Of a DNA stretch of 18,868 nucleotides, positions 1-7,192 are shown piece after piece; position 1 is the first letter of the stretch, and each line of letters opens with the position of its first letter. A program made the translations under genes and the position numbers. Source of the stretch: Synergistaceae bacterium (lineage in GTDB: Bacteria > Synergistota > Synergistia > Synergistales > Aminobacteriaceae); contig JAAYJB010000142.1 of the NCBI GenBank assembly GCA_012523155.1, positions 1 through 18,868 on the forward strand, given 5' to 3'. The notes beneath the pieces were generated by a model. That model did not search any database and was not told the origin of the DNA. It saw nothing but the letters and a program-made list of their open reading frames with translations.

Positions 1-654
1 AGGCCGGGAAGGGTCATCCTCTATTTTCTGGCGAAGCCGTACCACGTGCTGGTCTACGGTCCTGGTGGTCACCTCGCAGTCGATCCCCCAGATCTCCTCC
101 AGAAGGACTTCCCTGGATACGACCTTCCCTCCGTGATCCAAAAGGAAACGGAGAAGCGCCGCCTCCTTAGGCGTCAGGAAGAACTGTGTCCCTCCTTTCT
201 GCCCGCTCATGGCCTCAAAATCAACGGACACGTCCCCGAAATCCGCCGAAAGACTCACTGCAGCCCCGGGGAGCGGTTCGTGGGCCAGGGCTCCTCTCCT
301 GAGAGCTGCCCGGATCCGCGCAAGAAGCTCCGACATGCCGAATGGCTTCACGATATAGTCGTCGGCACCGAGCTCAAGCCCGACGACCTTGTCTACTTCC
401 TGCCCCTTGGCAGTGAGCATCACCACTGGAACGCGGGCATCCTGCCCCCGGATGGCCCGGCAGACGTCGTATCCGTTCATTCCTGGCATCATCACATCGA
501 GAAGCACCAGGTCGGGAGGAGAAGACCGGAACAGATCGAGGGCTGTTGTGCCGTCCATCGCCGTTTCAACCCCGTACCCCTCACTTTCGAGAAGGTCTGC
601 CACAGCCGTCAAGATAGAAGGATCGTCCTCTGCCACAAGAATTCGTTCGTTCAC
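1..654 (-). CDS. OmpR/PhoB-family response regulator (3' end cut by window edge)
   Basis: DNA-binding response regulator, the cytoplasmic output of the kinase encoded just upstream. I translated it from the complementary strand: 218 codons are visible and the frame is still open at base 1. The receiver domain (about residues 4-115) shows the acidic pocket AEDD (8-11), phospho-acceptor Asp53 in LLDVMMPG, Thr81 and the Lys103 motif VKPF. A winged-helix DNA-binding domain follows from about residue 130, ending in the recognition-helix region TVDQHVVRLRQKIED, typical of OmpR/PhoB proteins. The start is GTG at 654, with an AGGGGGTGA ribosome site inside the end of the kinase gene. The two genes are separated by 4 bp, so they are surely co-transcribed and probably translationally coupled. 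Probably only the last few residues are missing. The cognate target may be the 11-bp-spaced repeats at 4205-4253. Confidence 0.93.
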   Translation of the reverse strand, partial: MNERILVAEDDPSILTAVADLLESEGYGVETAMDGTTALDLFRSSPPDLVLLDVMMPGMNGYDVCRAIRGQDARVPVVMLTAKGQEVDKVVGLELGADDYIVKPFGMSELLARIRAALRRGALAHEPLPGAAVSLSADFGDVSVDFEAMSGQKGGTQFFLTPKEAALLRFLLDHGGKVVSREVLLEEIWGIDCEVTTRTVDQHVVRLRQKIEDDPSRP

Positions 655-658
655 GGCT

Positions 659-2680
659 TCACCCCCTGAAATTTTCGCCGGTTCCGTCAAAGGGCAGGAG
701 GAGCGAGAAGATGCTTCCCCCTCCATCCCGGGGCGCGTACAGCACATCTCCTCCGTGGCGGCGGGCAATGTCTCTCGCAATGGAAAGCCCCAGTCCTGCG
801 CCTCCTTTCGGTGCGGCAAGGGAGTCATCCTCCCTGAAAAACTCCTGGAATATTTTCTCCGAATGGCGGGGATCCACCCCTATCCCCCTGTCGAGAATAT
901 CGATAACAGCCATACCGTTCTCAGCCCTGCACTCCACGGTGATCTCCCTGCGGTCCCCGGAATATTTTTCTCCGTTGGACAGGAGATTCATGAGCACCTG
1001 TCTCAGCGCCTCCCTATCACCCGTCACGGGCAAACGTTTCTGCCCCATGAAGGACAGGGAAAAACCGTTCCCCGCCAAGTGAGGCTGAAGCTGGTCTGCT
1101 GTCCCGGCTGCGAGTTCCGCAAGGTCGAGGGGTTCCATGGCGAGCTTCTGCCCTCCGTTCCCCTTCCCGGAAAAGGTGAGCACGTTGTCCACAAGCCGGG
1201 AAAGTCTTTCCGCTTCGGAGACCATGGTGCGGAGGTATTCATTTTTCTTCTCCTCGCTTCGGGTACGTCCGGAAAGCAGCATCTCCGCAAAGAGCCGAAT
1301 GGATGTAAGAGGGGTCTTGAGCTCATGGGAGACGCTGGCCGCAAAGGTAGCCTTCTGCCTCGCGGTCCGGATCTCCGCGGAGAGCATCCGGATGACGGAG
1401 ACCCCGCCGGCAAGGATCACCACGAACAGGACCGCCGTGAGGATCCATACGGCCAGCACGGCAAAGCGTGCCCTGGAAGAGACAAATTCAGGGTCGACGA
1501 GCCAGGAACCAGCTTCCCAGCCTGGCAGCAGCGGGGATATCTCTCTCGCGACGAAAGGGCGCCTCCAGTCTGGCAGTGCGGGGATCTCGGGGCGGACAAG
1601 CGGCTCGCCGCGGTCATCGAGTACGGCGAGCACCCTGACTTCAGTGAGGAGGTCGGGCACCGCGCCGGCTATCATGTCCCTGATTGCTTCCGTGTCCAGG
1701 AAAAAACCTGCCGCATCCCCGTTCCCGCGGTTCAGCCAGTAGATCAGGTCAAGCCCTCTGTCCGTGCGTCGGGGCAGCAAGCCTCCCGATGATTCCATAC
1801 GAAGCTCGGCAAATGTCTTCCCCTTTGCCACGGTCCTCGATCGTTCCTCCCTGTCCGTACCGGAAACAGATCCGGCCTGGGGGGCAACGTTGCGCTGAAG
1901 GAGGGCGAACCCCTCCTCCTCCGCCTTTTGAAAGACCTCTTCACGGACAGCAGGGTCGGATGTCATTATACTCTGCATCTGCTGCATGGCTATTCCGTCC
2001 GGAACTGCAGGACGGGAGGCTTTTTTTCCGAGAGTCTGGGTCAGCCCCGGCCAGAATGAAGGTGCGGGAGCTGGAGCAGCAGGAGCATCCTTCTCCGGGC
2101 TGGGCTCCTCCAGGAGCGCGGGAGGGGACGGCAGAACGGAAGCTACATCTGCTCCGTATTCTCCAGTGTCCAAAAGGGTCGGCGAAACCTCCCGGGAGGA
2201 GAATGCCCCCATTTCTTTTCTGTAGACTCCTGCTAAATGGTCATAAACAGGGATCTGGGCGTCTCCCCGGAGGAATCCTCCGAAAGAGGATCGGAACACC
2301 TCATGTTCAGCTGGAGAGCCCTGCCCTTCCGGAATGGTAAGGATCCCGTCTTTCAGAAGAAAGGGAAATGCCGCAGCCGGAACTTCCCGACTCCAGCTCC
2401 TCATGCTCCCCGATTCCAGCGGGATGGCTGCGGCTTCCATTTTCAAATCAGATGCGAGAGCGTCAAGCAGGGCTGATATCCGGTTCGCCGCAAGGTTGAC
2501 CTCCGCGAGAAGGGCTGCTTCCAGGCTCCGCTCCACGTAAACGGCCTCCCTGTCGGCAGCCCTGAGAGCCAGAAAGCTGAGGACGGTGCTCGGAAGCAGC
2601 ACCGCCAGTACAAAAACTGCAACGAGGGGAAGAGGAACAGCCGGTCTCTTTCCGGTACGCTTTTCTTTTTTTTGTACCAT
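659..2680 (-). CDS. Membrane sensor histidine kinase with large extracytoplasmic domain
   Basis: 673-residue sensor kinase, partner of the adjacent response regulator. One membrane segment lies at about residues 17-40. A long extracytoplasmic sensor region of about 365 residues follows, then a second membrane segment at about 406-430. The cytoplasmic part has the HisKA H-box SHELKTP with the phosphorylated His452, N-box NLLSNGEKYS (565-574), G1 box DRGIG (597-601) and G2 box GGAGLGL (626-632), so the catalytic domain appears intact. The sensor region contains a Pro/Ala/Glu-rich stretch (about 183-210) and matches no sensor family I recognise. ATG at 2680 has a strong upstream site (AAGGAGG, 7-nt spacing). 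The gene lies 75 bp downstream of the VWA lipoprotein gene and 4 bp ahead of the regulator gene. The kinase assignment is certain; the stimulus is unknown. PhoR-like is possible given the PhoB-box-like repeats nearby. Confidence 0.93.
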   Translation of the reverse strand: MVQKKEKRTGKRPAVPLPLVAVFVLAVLLPSTVLSFLALRAADREAVYVERSLEAALLAEVNLAANRISALLDALASDLKMEAAAIPLESGSMRSWSREVPAAAFPFLLKDGILTIPEGQGSPAEHEVFRSSFGGFLRGDAQIPVYDHLAGVYRKEMGAFSSREVSPTLLDTGEYGADVASVLPSPPALLEEPSPEKDAPAAPAPAPSFWPGLTQTLGKKASRPAVPDGIAMQQMQSIMTSDPAVREEVFQKAEEEGFALLQRNVAPQAGSVSGTDREERSRTVAKGKTFAELRMESSGGLLPRRTDRGLDLIYWLNRGNGDAAGFFLDTEAIRDMIAGAVPDLLTEVRVLAVLDDRGEPLVRPEIPALPDWRRPFVAREISPLLPGWEAGSWLVDPEFVSSRARFAVLAVWILTAVLFVVILAGGVSVIRMLSAEIRTARQKATFAASVSHELKTPLTSIRLFAEMLLSGRTRSEEKKNEYLRTMVSEAERLSRLVDNVLTFSGKGNGGQKLAMEPLDLAELAAGTADQLQPHLAGNGFSLSFMGQKRLPVTGDREALRQVLMNLLSNGEKYSGDRREITVECRAENGMAVIDILDRGIGVDPRHSEKIFQEFFREDDSLAAPKGGAGLGLSIARDIARRHGGDVLYAPRDGGGSIFSLLLPFDGTGENFRG

Positions 2681-2708
2681 TTCTCCCCCTCCTTCCGTTT
2701 CCTGCCTT

Positions 2709-2738
2709 TTTGGGGAAAGGGATCACCCTTCCCCCAAA
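2709..2738. repeat. Imperfect inverted repeat in the VWA-kinase spacer
   Basis: Two 13-base arms (2709-2721 and 2726-2738) pair with one mismatch around a 4-base loop (ATCA). They lie in the 75-bp spacer just ahead of the kinase Shine-Dalgarno. No U-run follows the stem on either strand, so it does not look like a normal intrinsic terminator. It could tune expression between the VWA gene and the kinase, or be a protein site. Confidence 0.45.
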
Positions 2739-2755
2739 ACACGGATTATCCTTTA

Positions 2756-4168
2756 TTATTGTACATCTCCGCTCTCCGGATCTTCGCTTTCCACGTCTCC
2801 GCTTACGGGAGCCTGCTGGTTTTTCTGCATATAGGCATCGTTGATCACGGCTTTACGTTCCATTGTGGAAAATGCTCCCTTGAAAAACAGGCTCTCTGCA
2901 AGCCCTTCAAAACTCTGCGCCTCCCGGGCAAGCTTCGGAGCGGCTGCTCCGGCCATGGGGGCAATAGCCTGGATCTCCTTTCCCCTCTGTTCCAGCAGTT
3001 TCGCTGCATCTCCCGCTTTTCCCTCGTCCGCAAGACGGACTGCCTCCTCGCGGATCTCGGCGTTTCTTGCGATAACTGCCTGGGAAACGATGTCTCCGTT
3101 CCGGCTCTTTTCGGCTTCCGACGGGTCCTCCGTGTAAGAGACGGAAACTGACGCCTGTTTCCTCACAAGGGTTCCTGTCGCAGCATCGGCATACTCAAGC
3201 TCGAGATCAGCAGCATGAAGCACGAACCCTGCTTCCTTTTCCGGCAGCTCCACCTCGAAGAGAGCGTATTTTTCCCCGCCGTACACGTTATCGATAAAAG
3301 CCTCAAGGCTATCGCCGTCCTGTTTCCCCTCTCGTCCCACTATCCTGAGCGGGCGCACTCCCTCGGGACACCGCAGCGTCACCCTGACCTTTCTGGCAGT
3401 GATTTCCAGGGCATCCTCCATGTCCCGTGCAAAAATTTCCGGGAGCATTCCGGCATGCCTGGCAAAGTAGGCATTTCCGCCGCTCGCCGCGGCGAGGGCC
3501 GTCATGAGATCCTCGTTGTAGTCAAGTCCGAGTCCGATGGTGGTTATGGTTATGTCCTGCCTGGAGAGACTCCTCCCAAGAGCGGCGAGATCTCCCGCCG
3601 AAGACGGGCCCACGTTGGCTATCCCGTCGGAAAGCAGGACTATGCGTGGAATAAAACCCTCGTCAGCGAAAGACTGCAATTCGACAGCTCCACGTGTCAC
3701 ACCGTCATAGAGGGCAGTGGATCCTCCCGGGTGAAGCCGCTGAATAGCCCGGTAGAATTCAGGCTCTCCGCTGCCCTGTCCCACCTCCCTGGCTCTCACG
3801 AGTACAGTAGCCCTGTTGTCATACACGACAACTGCCGCAGCGTCGCCGGCACCGAGCATCCTGAGCGCCTCAAGGGCACCCTTTTTCGCGTTCTCCATCT
3901 TGCCGTCGGAGGACATGGATCCCGATTTGTCAAGCACGAGAGCCACCGCCAGGGGGGCCCGGTTCCTTACCCGCCTGCCCGACGGGCGGACGAGGGCACG
4001 TATCGTAACCTTCCGTGATCCTCCGCTCTCGACCACCGGCATATCAGCCCCGGCTTCGAAAACCACTGCTCCGTCGGCCCCGGTCTGAAAAGCCGGAGAG
4101 GGATCAGCAATACACCCGGCAAGGGAAACAAAAACCGCAAGCAGCGCACCAAATATTTTGTGCAGCAT
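2756..4168 (-). CDS. von Willebrand factor A domain lipoprotein
   Basis: 470-residue protein predicted to be lipid-anchored outside the cytoplasmic membrane. It has a hydrophobic N-terminus and a lipobox LAGC with the lipidated Cys19. The VWA domain (about residues 70-250) has a complete metal-ion-dependent adhesion site: DKSGS (Asp80, Ser82, Ser84), Thr151 in GGSTAL and Asp181 in LLSDG. The C-terminal half (about 260-420) resembles the region that follows VWA in YfbK/Ca-activated-channel-like proteins, and the last 30 residues are charged. Start ATG 4168 follows AGGAGGTGG at good spacing. The gene is 71 bp downstream of the SagB-type gene and 75 bp upstream of the histidine kinase. VWA domains bind protein ligands through the metal site, so an accessory sensing or envelope-assembly role with the kinase is plausible, but this is inference from position only. 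Confidence 0.88.
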   Translation of the reverse strand: MLHKIFGALLAVFVSLAGCIADPSPAFQTGADGAVVFEAGADMPVVESGGSRKVTIRALVRPSGRRVRNRAPLAVALVLDKSGSMSSDGKMENAKKGALEALRMLGAGDAAAVVVYDNRATVLVRAREVGQGSGEPEFYRAIQRLHPGGSTALYDGVTRGAVELQSFADEGFIPRIVLLSDGIANVGPSSAGDLAALGRSLSRQDITITTIGLGLDYNEDLMTALAAASGGNAYFARHAGMLPEIFARDMEDALEITARKVRVTLRCPEGVRPLRIVGREGKQDGDSLEAFIDNVYGGEKYALFEVELPEKEAGFVLHAADLELEYADAATGTLVRKQASVSVSYTEDPSEAEKSRNGDIVSQAVIARNAEIREEAVRLADEGKAGDAAKLLEQRGKEIQAIAPMAGAAAPKLAREAQSFEGLAESLFFKGAFSTMERKAVINDAYMQKNQQAPVSGDVESEDPESGDVQ

Positions 4169-4204
4169 CTTTAACCACCTCCTGCGGAAAGGATACAGCC
4201 GGGG

Positions 4205-4253
4205 TGCAGAAGATGTGTCAGGCTGATGTCACCTATCTGTCACGAACGTGTAA
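4205..4253. promoter_or_regulatory. PhoB/PhoP-box-like tandem repeats (11-bp period)
   Basis: On the plus strand TGTCA starts at 4216, 4227 and 4238, exactly 11 bp apart. Degenerate copies continue the phase on both sides (TGCAG at 4205, TGTAA at 4249). On the coding strand of the VWA gene this reads as TGACA repeats, matching the hexamer-plus-5-bp layout known for PhoP boxes; the plus-strand reading matches the TGTCA core of PhoB boxes. The array sits in the spacer between the SagB-type and VWA genes, and its last copies run into the end of the SagB-type coding region. OmpR-family regulators bind such direct repeats. The regulator encoded in this cluster is the obvious candidate, which would mean autoregulation of VWA-kinase-regulator. 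Confidence 0.6.
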
Positions 4254-5001
4254 AATTTCCCGTCTTTCCCACCGGGGCCATGTAGACCACGAACTCTTCC
4301 TCCCCGTCCACGCCTATAAGCCCGTCGGCAGCCTCCTGGTCATATGCGGCAATGGCACACGTACCGGTCCCGACTGCCTGGCACGCAATGTAGAGGTTCT
4401 GGCAGACATGCCCGGCGTCCAGGGCTATAACCTTCACGGAGGCCTCACCATAGCGCCACTCTGTTCTCGCGGGAACCGCCGTCCAGATAAAAGTAACGGC
4501 AGCCTTCCCCGCAAAGGGTTGTCCCATGGCCGCCTGGGCTGTTCTTGCCTCCAGGTTTTCGGGGCAGCCGAGAAAGATCATACCGTGTTCAACTGGAAGG
4601 TACCTGTACAGCCCCCTCTCGAGACTCCCCACACGGAAAACGGCCATATAGGTCTCGAAGGGGTGTCGGCAGCCGGCCGAGGGAACAGTACGGAATCCCC
4701 CCTCAGGGCCGGGCGTGCTGCGAAAGCCCTGTGTTGCCCAAAGGAGAAAGGCGAATTCATCCAGGGAGAGCGGAAGGGAAGAAAACTTCCTCACGGAACA
4801 CCTCCGGGAAATGGCTTCTTCCACTGTAATTGCGCAGATCTCCTTCCATTCGCCCGGACGGGGCAGCGGAATTATTGCCCCGTCCCCGTGGACCGGTTTC
4901 TCCACCGGAGGGGGCGGATAGCCGAGGCTCTGCCGGGTCGCGGAAAAATCCACTGTCTTTCGTATAGAATCCTTCAAAAAATAACGAAGCTTCTTCATCA
5001 T
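4240..5001 (-). CDS. SagB-type (ThcOx family) nitroreductase/dehydrogenase
   Basis: 253-residue FMN-dependent oxidoreductase of the SagB/ThcOx branch of the nitroreductase fold. Family signatures are visible in order: SRRCSVRKF (65-73, FMN phosphate region), WATQG (88-92), PSAGCRHPFETY (107-118), LYRYLPVEHG (131-140) and RTEWRYGEA followed by LDAGHVCQNLYIA (179-206). In peptide-toxin clusters SagB enzymes oxidise azolines to azoles. Here no YcaO cyclodehydratase, precursor peptide or protease is nearby, so this belongs with the many stand-alone SagB-like proteins whose substrate is unknown. There is no signal peptide. Of two consecutive ATG codons, the one at 5001 is better spaced from GGAGG at 5012-5016 (10 nt). 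It is probably the first gene of the minus-strand cluster, with a promoter candidate at 5130-5157. Confidence 0.88.
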   Translation of the reverse strand: MMKKLRYFLKDSIRKTVDFSATRQSLGYPPPPVEKPVHGDGAIIPLPRPGEWKEICAITVEEAISRRCSVRKFSSLPLSLDEFAFLLWATQGFRSTPGPEGGFRTVPSAGCRHPFETYMAVFRVGSLERGLYRYLPVEHGMIFLGCPENLEARTAQAAMGQPFAGKAAVTFIWTAVPARTEWRYGEASVKVIALDAGHVCQNLYIACQAVGTGTCAIAAYDQEAADGLIGVDGEEEFVVYMAPVGKTGNFTRS

Positions 5002-5129
5002 CGAGCCGAAACCTCCATATCGGTGATCTGCAGCAAACCTGAACGGATTGTACCATTTCCACGCTCCTCCCTTCTCAGGAAAGAACAGGATGACGGATCC
5101 GCGGAAACCAGGTAAAGAACCGTGCTGAT

Positions 5130-5157
5130 TTTATAAACAATGCGCTTTCGAATGCAA
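5130..5157 (-). promoter_or_regulatory. Promoter candidate for the SagB/VWA/two-component cluster
   Basis: On the minus strand, TTGCAT (5157-5152) and TATAAA (5135-5130) are separated by 16 bp. They resemble a sigma-70 -35/-10 pair lying about 130 bp upstream of the SagB-type start. The surrounding DNA is much more AT-rich than the genes. Confidence 0.5.
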
Positions 5158-5172
5158 TAAATGGACTATAAT
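5144..5172 (+). promoter_or_regulatory. Promoter candidate for the cyclase-family gene
   Basis: A consensus -10 TATAAT lies at 5167-5172. Only a poor -35 (GCTTTC, 5144-5149) lies 17 bp upstream, so it may need an activator. It overlaps the minus-strand promoter candidate, so the two would compete. The predicted leader is about 130 nt. Confidence 0.4.
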
Positions 5173-5200
5173 AATATTTCAGACAGAATAAAAGGCAGAA

Positions 5201-5230
5201 AAAAGGAGGTGAATGCGGATCCCTTTTTGA
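5201..5230 (+). other. Strong Shine-Dalgarno followed by a five-codon reading frame
   Basis: AAAAGGAGGTGA, an almost perfect match to the 16S anti-Shine-Dalgarno, ends just before ATG 5213. That ATG opens a frame of only five codons (MRIPF) closing with TGA at 5228-5230. It lies in the leader of the cyclase gene and in a different frame. It could be a leader peptide, a ribosome standby site or a remnant of a lost gene. The 3-nt spacing from GGAGG to ATG is short, which argues against efficient initiation. Confidence 0.35.
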
Positions 5231-5307
5231 ACATGGGAATATTCTCAGCGGTAGTGTTTGGGAAAAAAGCGCGTTGCTTTCACGAGAAAGAAATGGAGGC
5301 GGAAAAA

Positions 5308-6153
5308 ATGACGTTTGCACAAAGGGGCAGAAAAGCGATCTTCATTTTACTGGCATGCCAGGTGATGCTTCTTCTTTTCATTGCCGCAGCAGGGGCGGCG
5401 GAACCATCTCTCTCCGAAATATATTCCATTTTAAAACAGAAAGAGTTCGTGGACCTGACCCACACCTTCGATACGGAAATCCCCCACTGGCCTGGATTTC
5501 CGAAGGAAAAGCGGGAGACCATCTACTGGTACGACAAGGGGGTCGGCACCATCGGCTACGGCTTTTTCGCCCAGGTCTTCTGCCACGTGGGGCAGTGGGG
5601 AACCCACTGCGACGCCCCAGCACACTTCGCCAGGGGAAAGCGCACCCTCGACCAGATCGACGTGAAGGAGATGCTTCTTCCGCTGGTGGTCATAGACGTC
5701 CACGAAAAAGCAGCTGCAAACCCTGATTATGCCCTTACTCTCGACGATGTAAAAGACTGGGAGAAAAAATACGGCCCAGTGCCGGAAGGGGCCTTTGTGG
5801 CCATGCGCACAGACTGGTCGAAGCGGTGGCCTGATGGGGCGGCAATGAAGAATGCCGATGCCGGAGGGGTCGCCCATTACCCTGGATGGGGGCTCGAGGC
5901 GATGAAATATCTTTACGAAGTGAGGAAGATCACGGCCTCCGGCCATGAACCAACGGATACGGATCCCGGGATCTCAACCTCGAAGGGGGATTACACCTGC
6001 GAATCCTACGTTCTCGGACAGGATAAATACCAAATTGAGCTTCTGGCCAACCTGGACAGGGTCCCGGAAAACGGCGCGCTTGTTGTAGTGGCCTTCCCCA
6101 AGCCGTTCTTCGGCTCGGGATTTCCCGCCAGGGTCTTCGCTATCTTACCATAG
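5308..6153 (+). CDS. Exported cyclase-family (kynurenine-formamidase-like) metal hydrolase
   Basis: 281 residues from ATG 5308, chosen because GGAGG lies 8 nt upstream and a signal peptide then starts at residue 1: a basic start, hydrophobic core to about residue 29 and a likely cut near AGA/AEP (30-31). The frame stays open to an ATG at 5161, but nothing supports that longer form. The mature part has the start typical of the family, FVDLTHTFDTEIPHWPGFP (47-65), and the metal-site segment GQWGTHCDAPAHF (95-107). The usual pattern is HxGTHxDxPxH; here Gln96 takes the place of the first His while His100, Asp102 and His106 remain. GHEPTDTDPG lies later. The family includes kynurenine formamidase and isatin hydrolase; the substrate cannot be read from sequence. 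It is a single-gene unit, converging with a hydrolase gene. Confidence 0.85.
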   Translation: MTFAQRGRKAIFILLACQVMLLLFIAAAGAAEPSLSEIYSILKQKEFVDLTHTFDTEIPHWPGFPKEKRETIYWYDKGVGTIGYGFFAQVFCHVGQWGTHCDAPAHFARGKRTLDQIDVKEMLLPLVVIDVHEKAAANPDYALTLDDVKDWEKKYGPVPEGAFVAMRTDWSKRWPDGAAMKNADAGGVAHYPGWGLEAMKYLYEVRKITASGHEPTDTDPGISTSKGDYTCESYVLGQDKYQIELLANLDRVPENGALVVVAFPKPFFGSGFPARVFAILP

Positions 6154-6162
6154 CACATCTGC

Positions 6163-6191
6163 AGCGGCGGCCCATGTTCAGGGCCGCCGTT
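6163..6191. terminator. GC-rich hairpin between convergent genes
   Basis: Arms 6163-6173 and 6181-6191 form an 11-bp stem (one G-U pair) around a 7-base loop. It is placed immediately after the cyclase stop and at the stop of the opposing hydrolase gene. It lacks a T-run on either side, so it is a probable but atypical bidirectional terminator or mRNA 3'-end stabiliser. Confidence 0.5.
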
Positions 6192-7054
6192 CATCCCCCG
6201 GCCGGGCAGGGAGACCAGGAATCCTTCCCGGGTAGGCTCAGAAAGGAACAGACGCGCTCTGCCAGTTCAGCGGGACGCTCATATATCAGCCCGTGCCCTC
6301 CGGAAAGGATCTCGAGCCGGGCGTCCGGCAGGTCTCGGACCAGATTTTCTCCTTCCCGTGGAGGGATCAGGCCGTCGCGGTCTCCCATGATCACCAGCAC
6401 AGGAACGGATATTTCATTCAGCCTGGACATGGCCGGGGGACATGCCGCGAGCGCTTTCTGCTGTGACCGTATCCCCTCCTCGTGCCGGACAAAAGAATCC
6501 CTGATGACCGAAAGAAATGCTCTGTTGAAGGACGTGTTTCCTCTCTGGTCCAACGGCAGGAGCATCGATCCCAGCACTGAGGCGAGTTCAGCCACAGGGG
6601 CCTCCCGGTCCAGTATGGGCCTGAAAACTTCCGGATTCCGCCGGACCAGCATCCCGTGATCACCGGTTCCGCAGCAGAGGATCAGCCGGGTCACCAGGTC
6701 AGGCCGGTACAGGGCAAGCCCGATTGCCACGGAAGCCCCCATTGACCAGCCGAGTACAGCTCCTCCCGGTGCGCGATCCTCAAGTACCGCCGCCGCATCG
6801 GCCGCGTAGAGCGAAATGGAGGGTTCTCTGCTGCCGGAGGAACTCTGTCCGAGCCCCCTTGGATCGTACACTGCGGGATCAATGCCTCCCTCCCGCAGTT
6901 TGCGGGGAAACATACCTCCCCAGCACTCCGAATCCCCGCCGAGACCGGGGATCATGAGAAGCGGCATCCCTCCGGTCTTTCCTTTCGTCATTATCTCTGC
7001 CCCGTCAGGCCGGACCAGTAATTTTTTATTAAAGCCTCTCCCGGGGAAGATCAT
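6191..7054 (-). CDS. Alpha/beta-fold hydrolase
   Basis: 287 residues from ATG 7054. This start was chosen because AGGAGGTGA lies 13 nt upstream and the conserved part begins soon after; the frame is open to 7180, but the extra 42 residues look non-coding. All alpha/beta hydrolase landmarks are present: oxyanion-hole segment PGLGGDSECW (36-45), YDPRGLGQS, nucleophile elbow GWSMGAS with Ser104, the acid Asp227 in MGDRDGLIP and His254 in GGHG. A helical lid lies between about residues 140 and 205. It resembles the large group of 3-oxoadipate enol-lactonase/esterase-like proteins, in which names are unreliable, so I give no specific substrate. There is no signal peptide, so it is cytoplasmic. It is a single gene convergent with the cyclase and divergent from the glycine cleavage operon. 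Confidence 0.87.
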   Translation of the reverse strand: MIFPGRGFNKKLLVRPDGAEIMTKGKTGGMPLLMIPGLGGDSECWGGMFPRKLREGGIDPAVYDPRGLGQSSSGSREPSISLYAADAAAVLEDRAPGGAVLGWSMGASVAIGLALYRPDLVTRLILCCGTGDHGMLVRRNPEVFRPILDREAPVAELASVLGSMLLPLDQRGNTSFNRAFLSVIRDSFVRHEEGIRSQQKALAACPPAMSRLNEISVPVLVIMGDRDGLIPPREGENLVRDLPDARLEILSGGHGLIYERPAELAERVCSFLSLPGKDSWSPCPAGG

Positions 7055-7119
7055 CCTGTCTGGCTCACCTCCTGAAGTCATCCGGTACATACACTTCCCC
7101 GGCTCAAAATTGCCCGGGC

Positions 7120-7148
7120 AGAATATGCCTTGATATATACCCCTGCAA
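7120..7148 (-). promoter_or_regulatory. Promoter candidate for the alpha/beta hydrolase
   Basis: On the minus strand TTGCAG (7148-7143) and TATTCT (7125-7120) are separated by 17 bp. They would give a leader of about 60 nt to ATG 7054. Confidence 0.45.
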
Positions 7149-7192
7149 GGTATTTTATGATATGCTTGCATATGAAGCAAAAAGCTTCCTGA

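Noticed and set aside
389..1792. Long plus-strand open frame (467 codons) opposite the kinase and regulator
   Set aside because: It lies antisense to clear kinase/regulator motifs, has low-complexity composition and matches no family; GC-rich DNA often leaves such shadow frames.
2709..2738. Hairpin between VWA and kinase genes as an intrinsic terminator
   Set aside because: On neither strand is the stem followed by a T-run; the A/T bases at the base of the stem are part of the pairing.
4240..5001. SagB-type gene as part of an azole-modified peptide (streptolysin S-like) cluster
   Set aside because: No YcaO cyclodehydratase, precursor peptide, protease or ABC exporter is visible in the surrounding sequence.
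4015..5115. Long plus-strand open frame opposite the SagB-type gene
   Set aside because: The minus-strand frame carries conserved SagB motifs and a good ribosome site; the plus-strand translation shows no domain.
5161..5307. 49-residue N-terminal extension of the cyclase
   Set aside because: It has no ribosome site at 5161, it would bury the signal peptide, and it overlaps the promoter -10.
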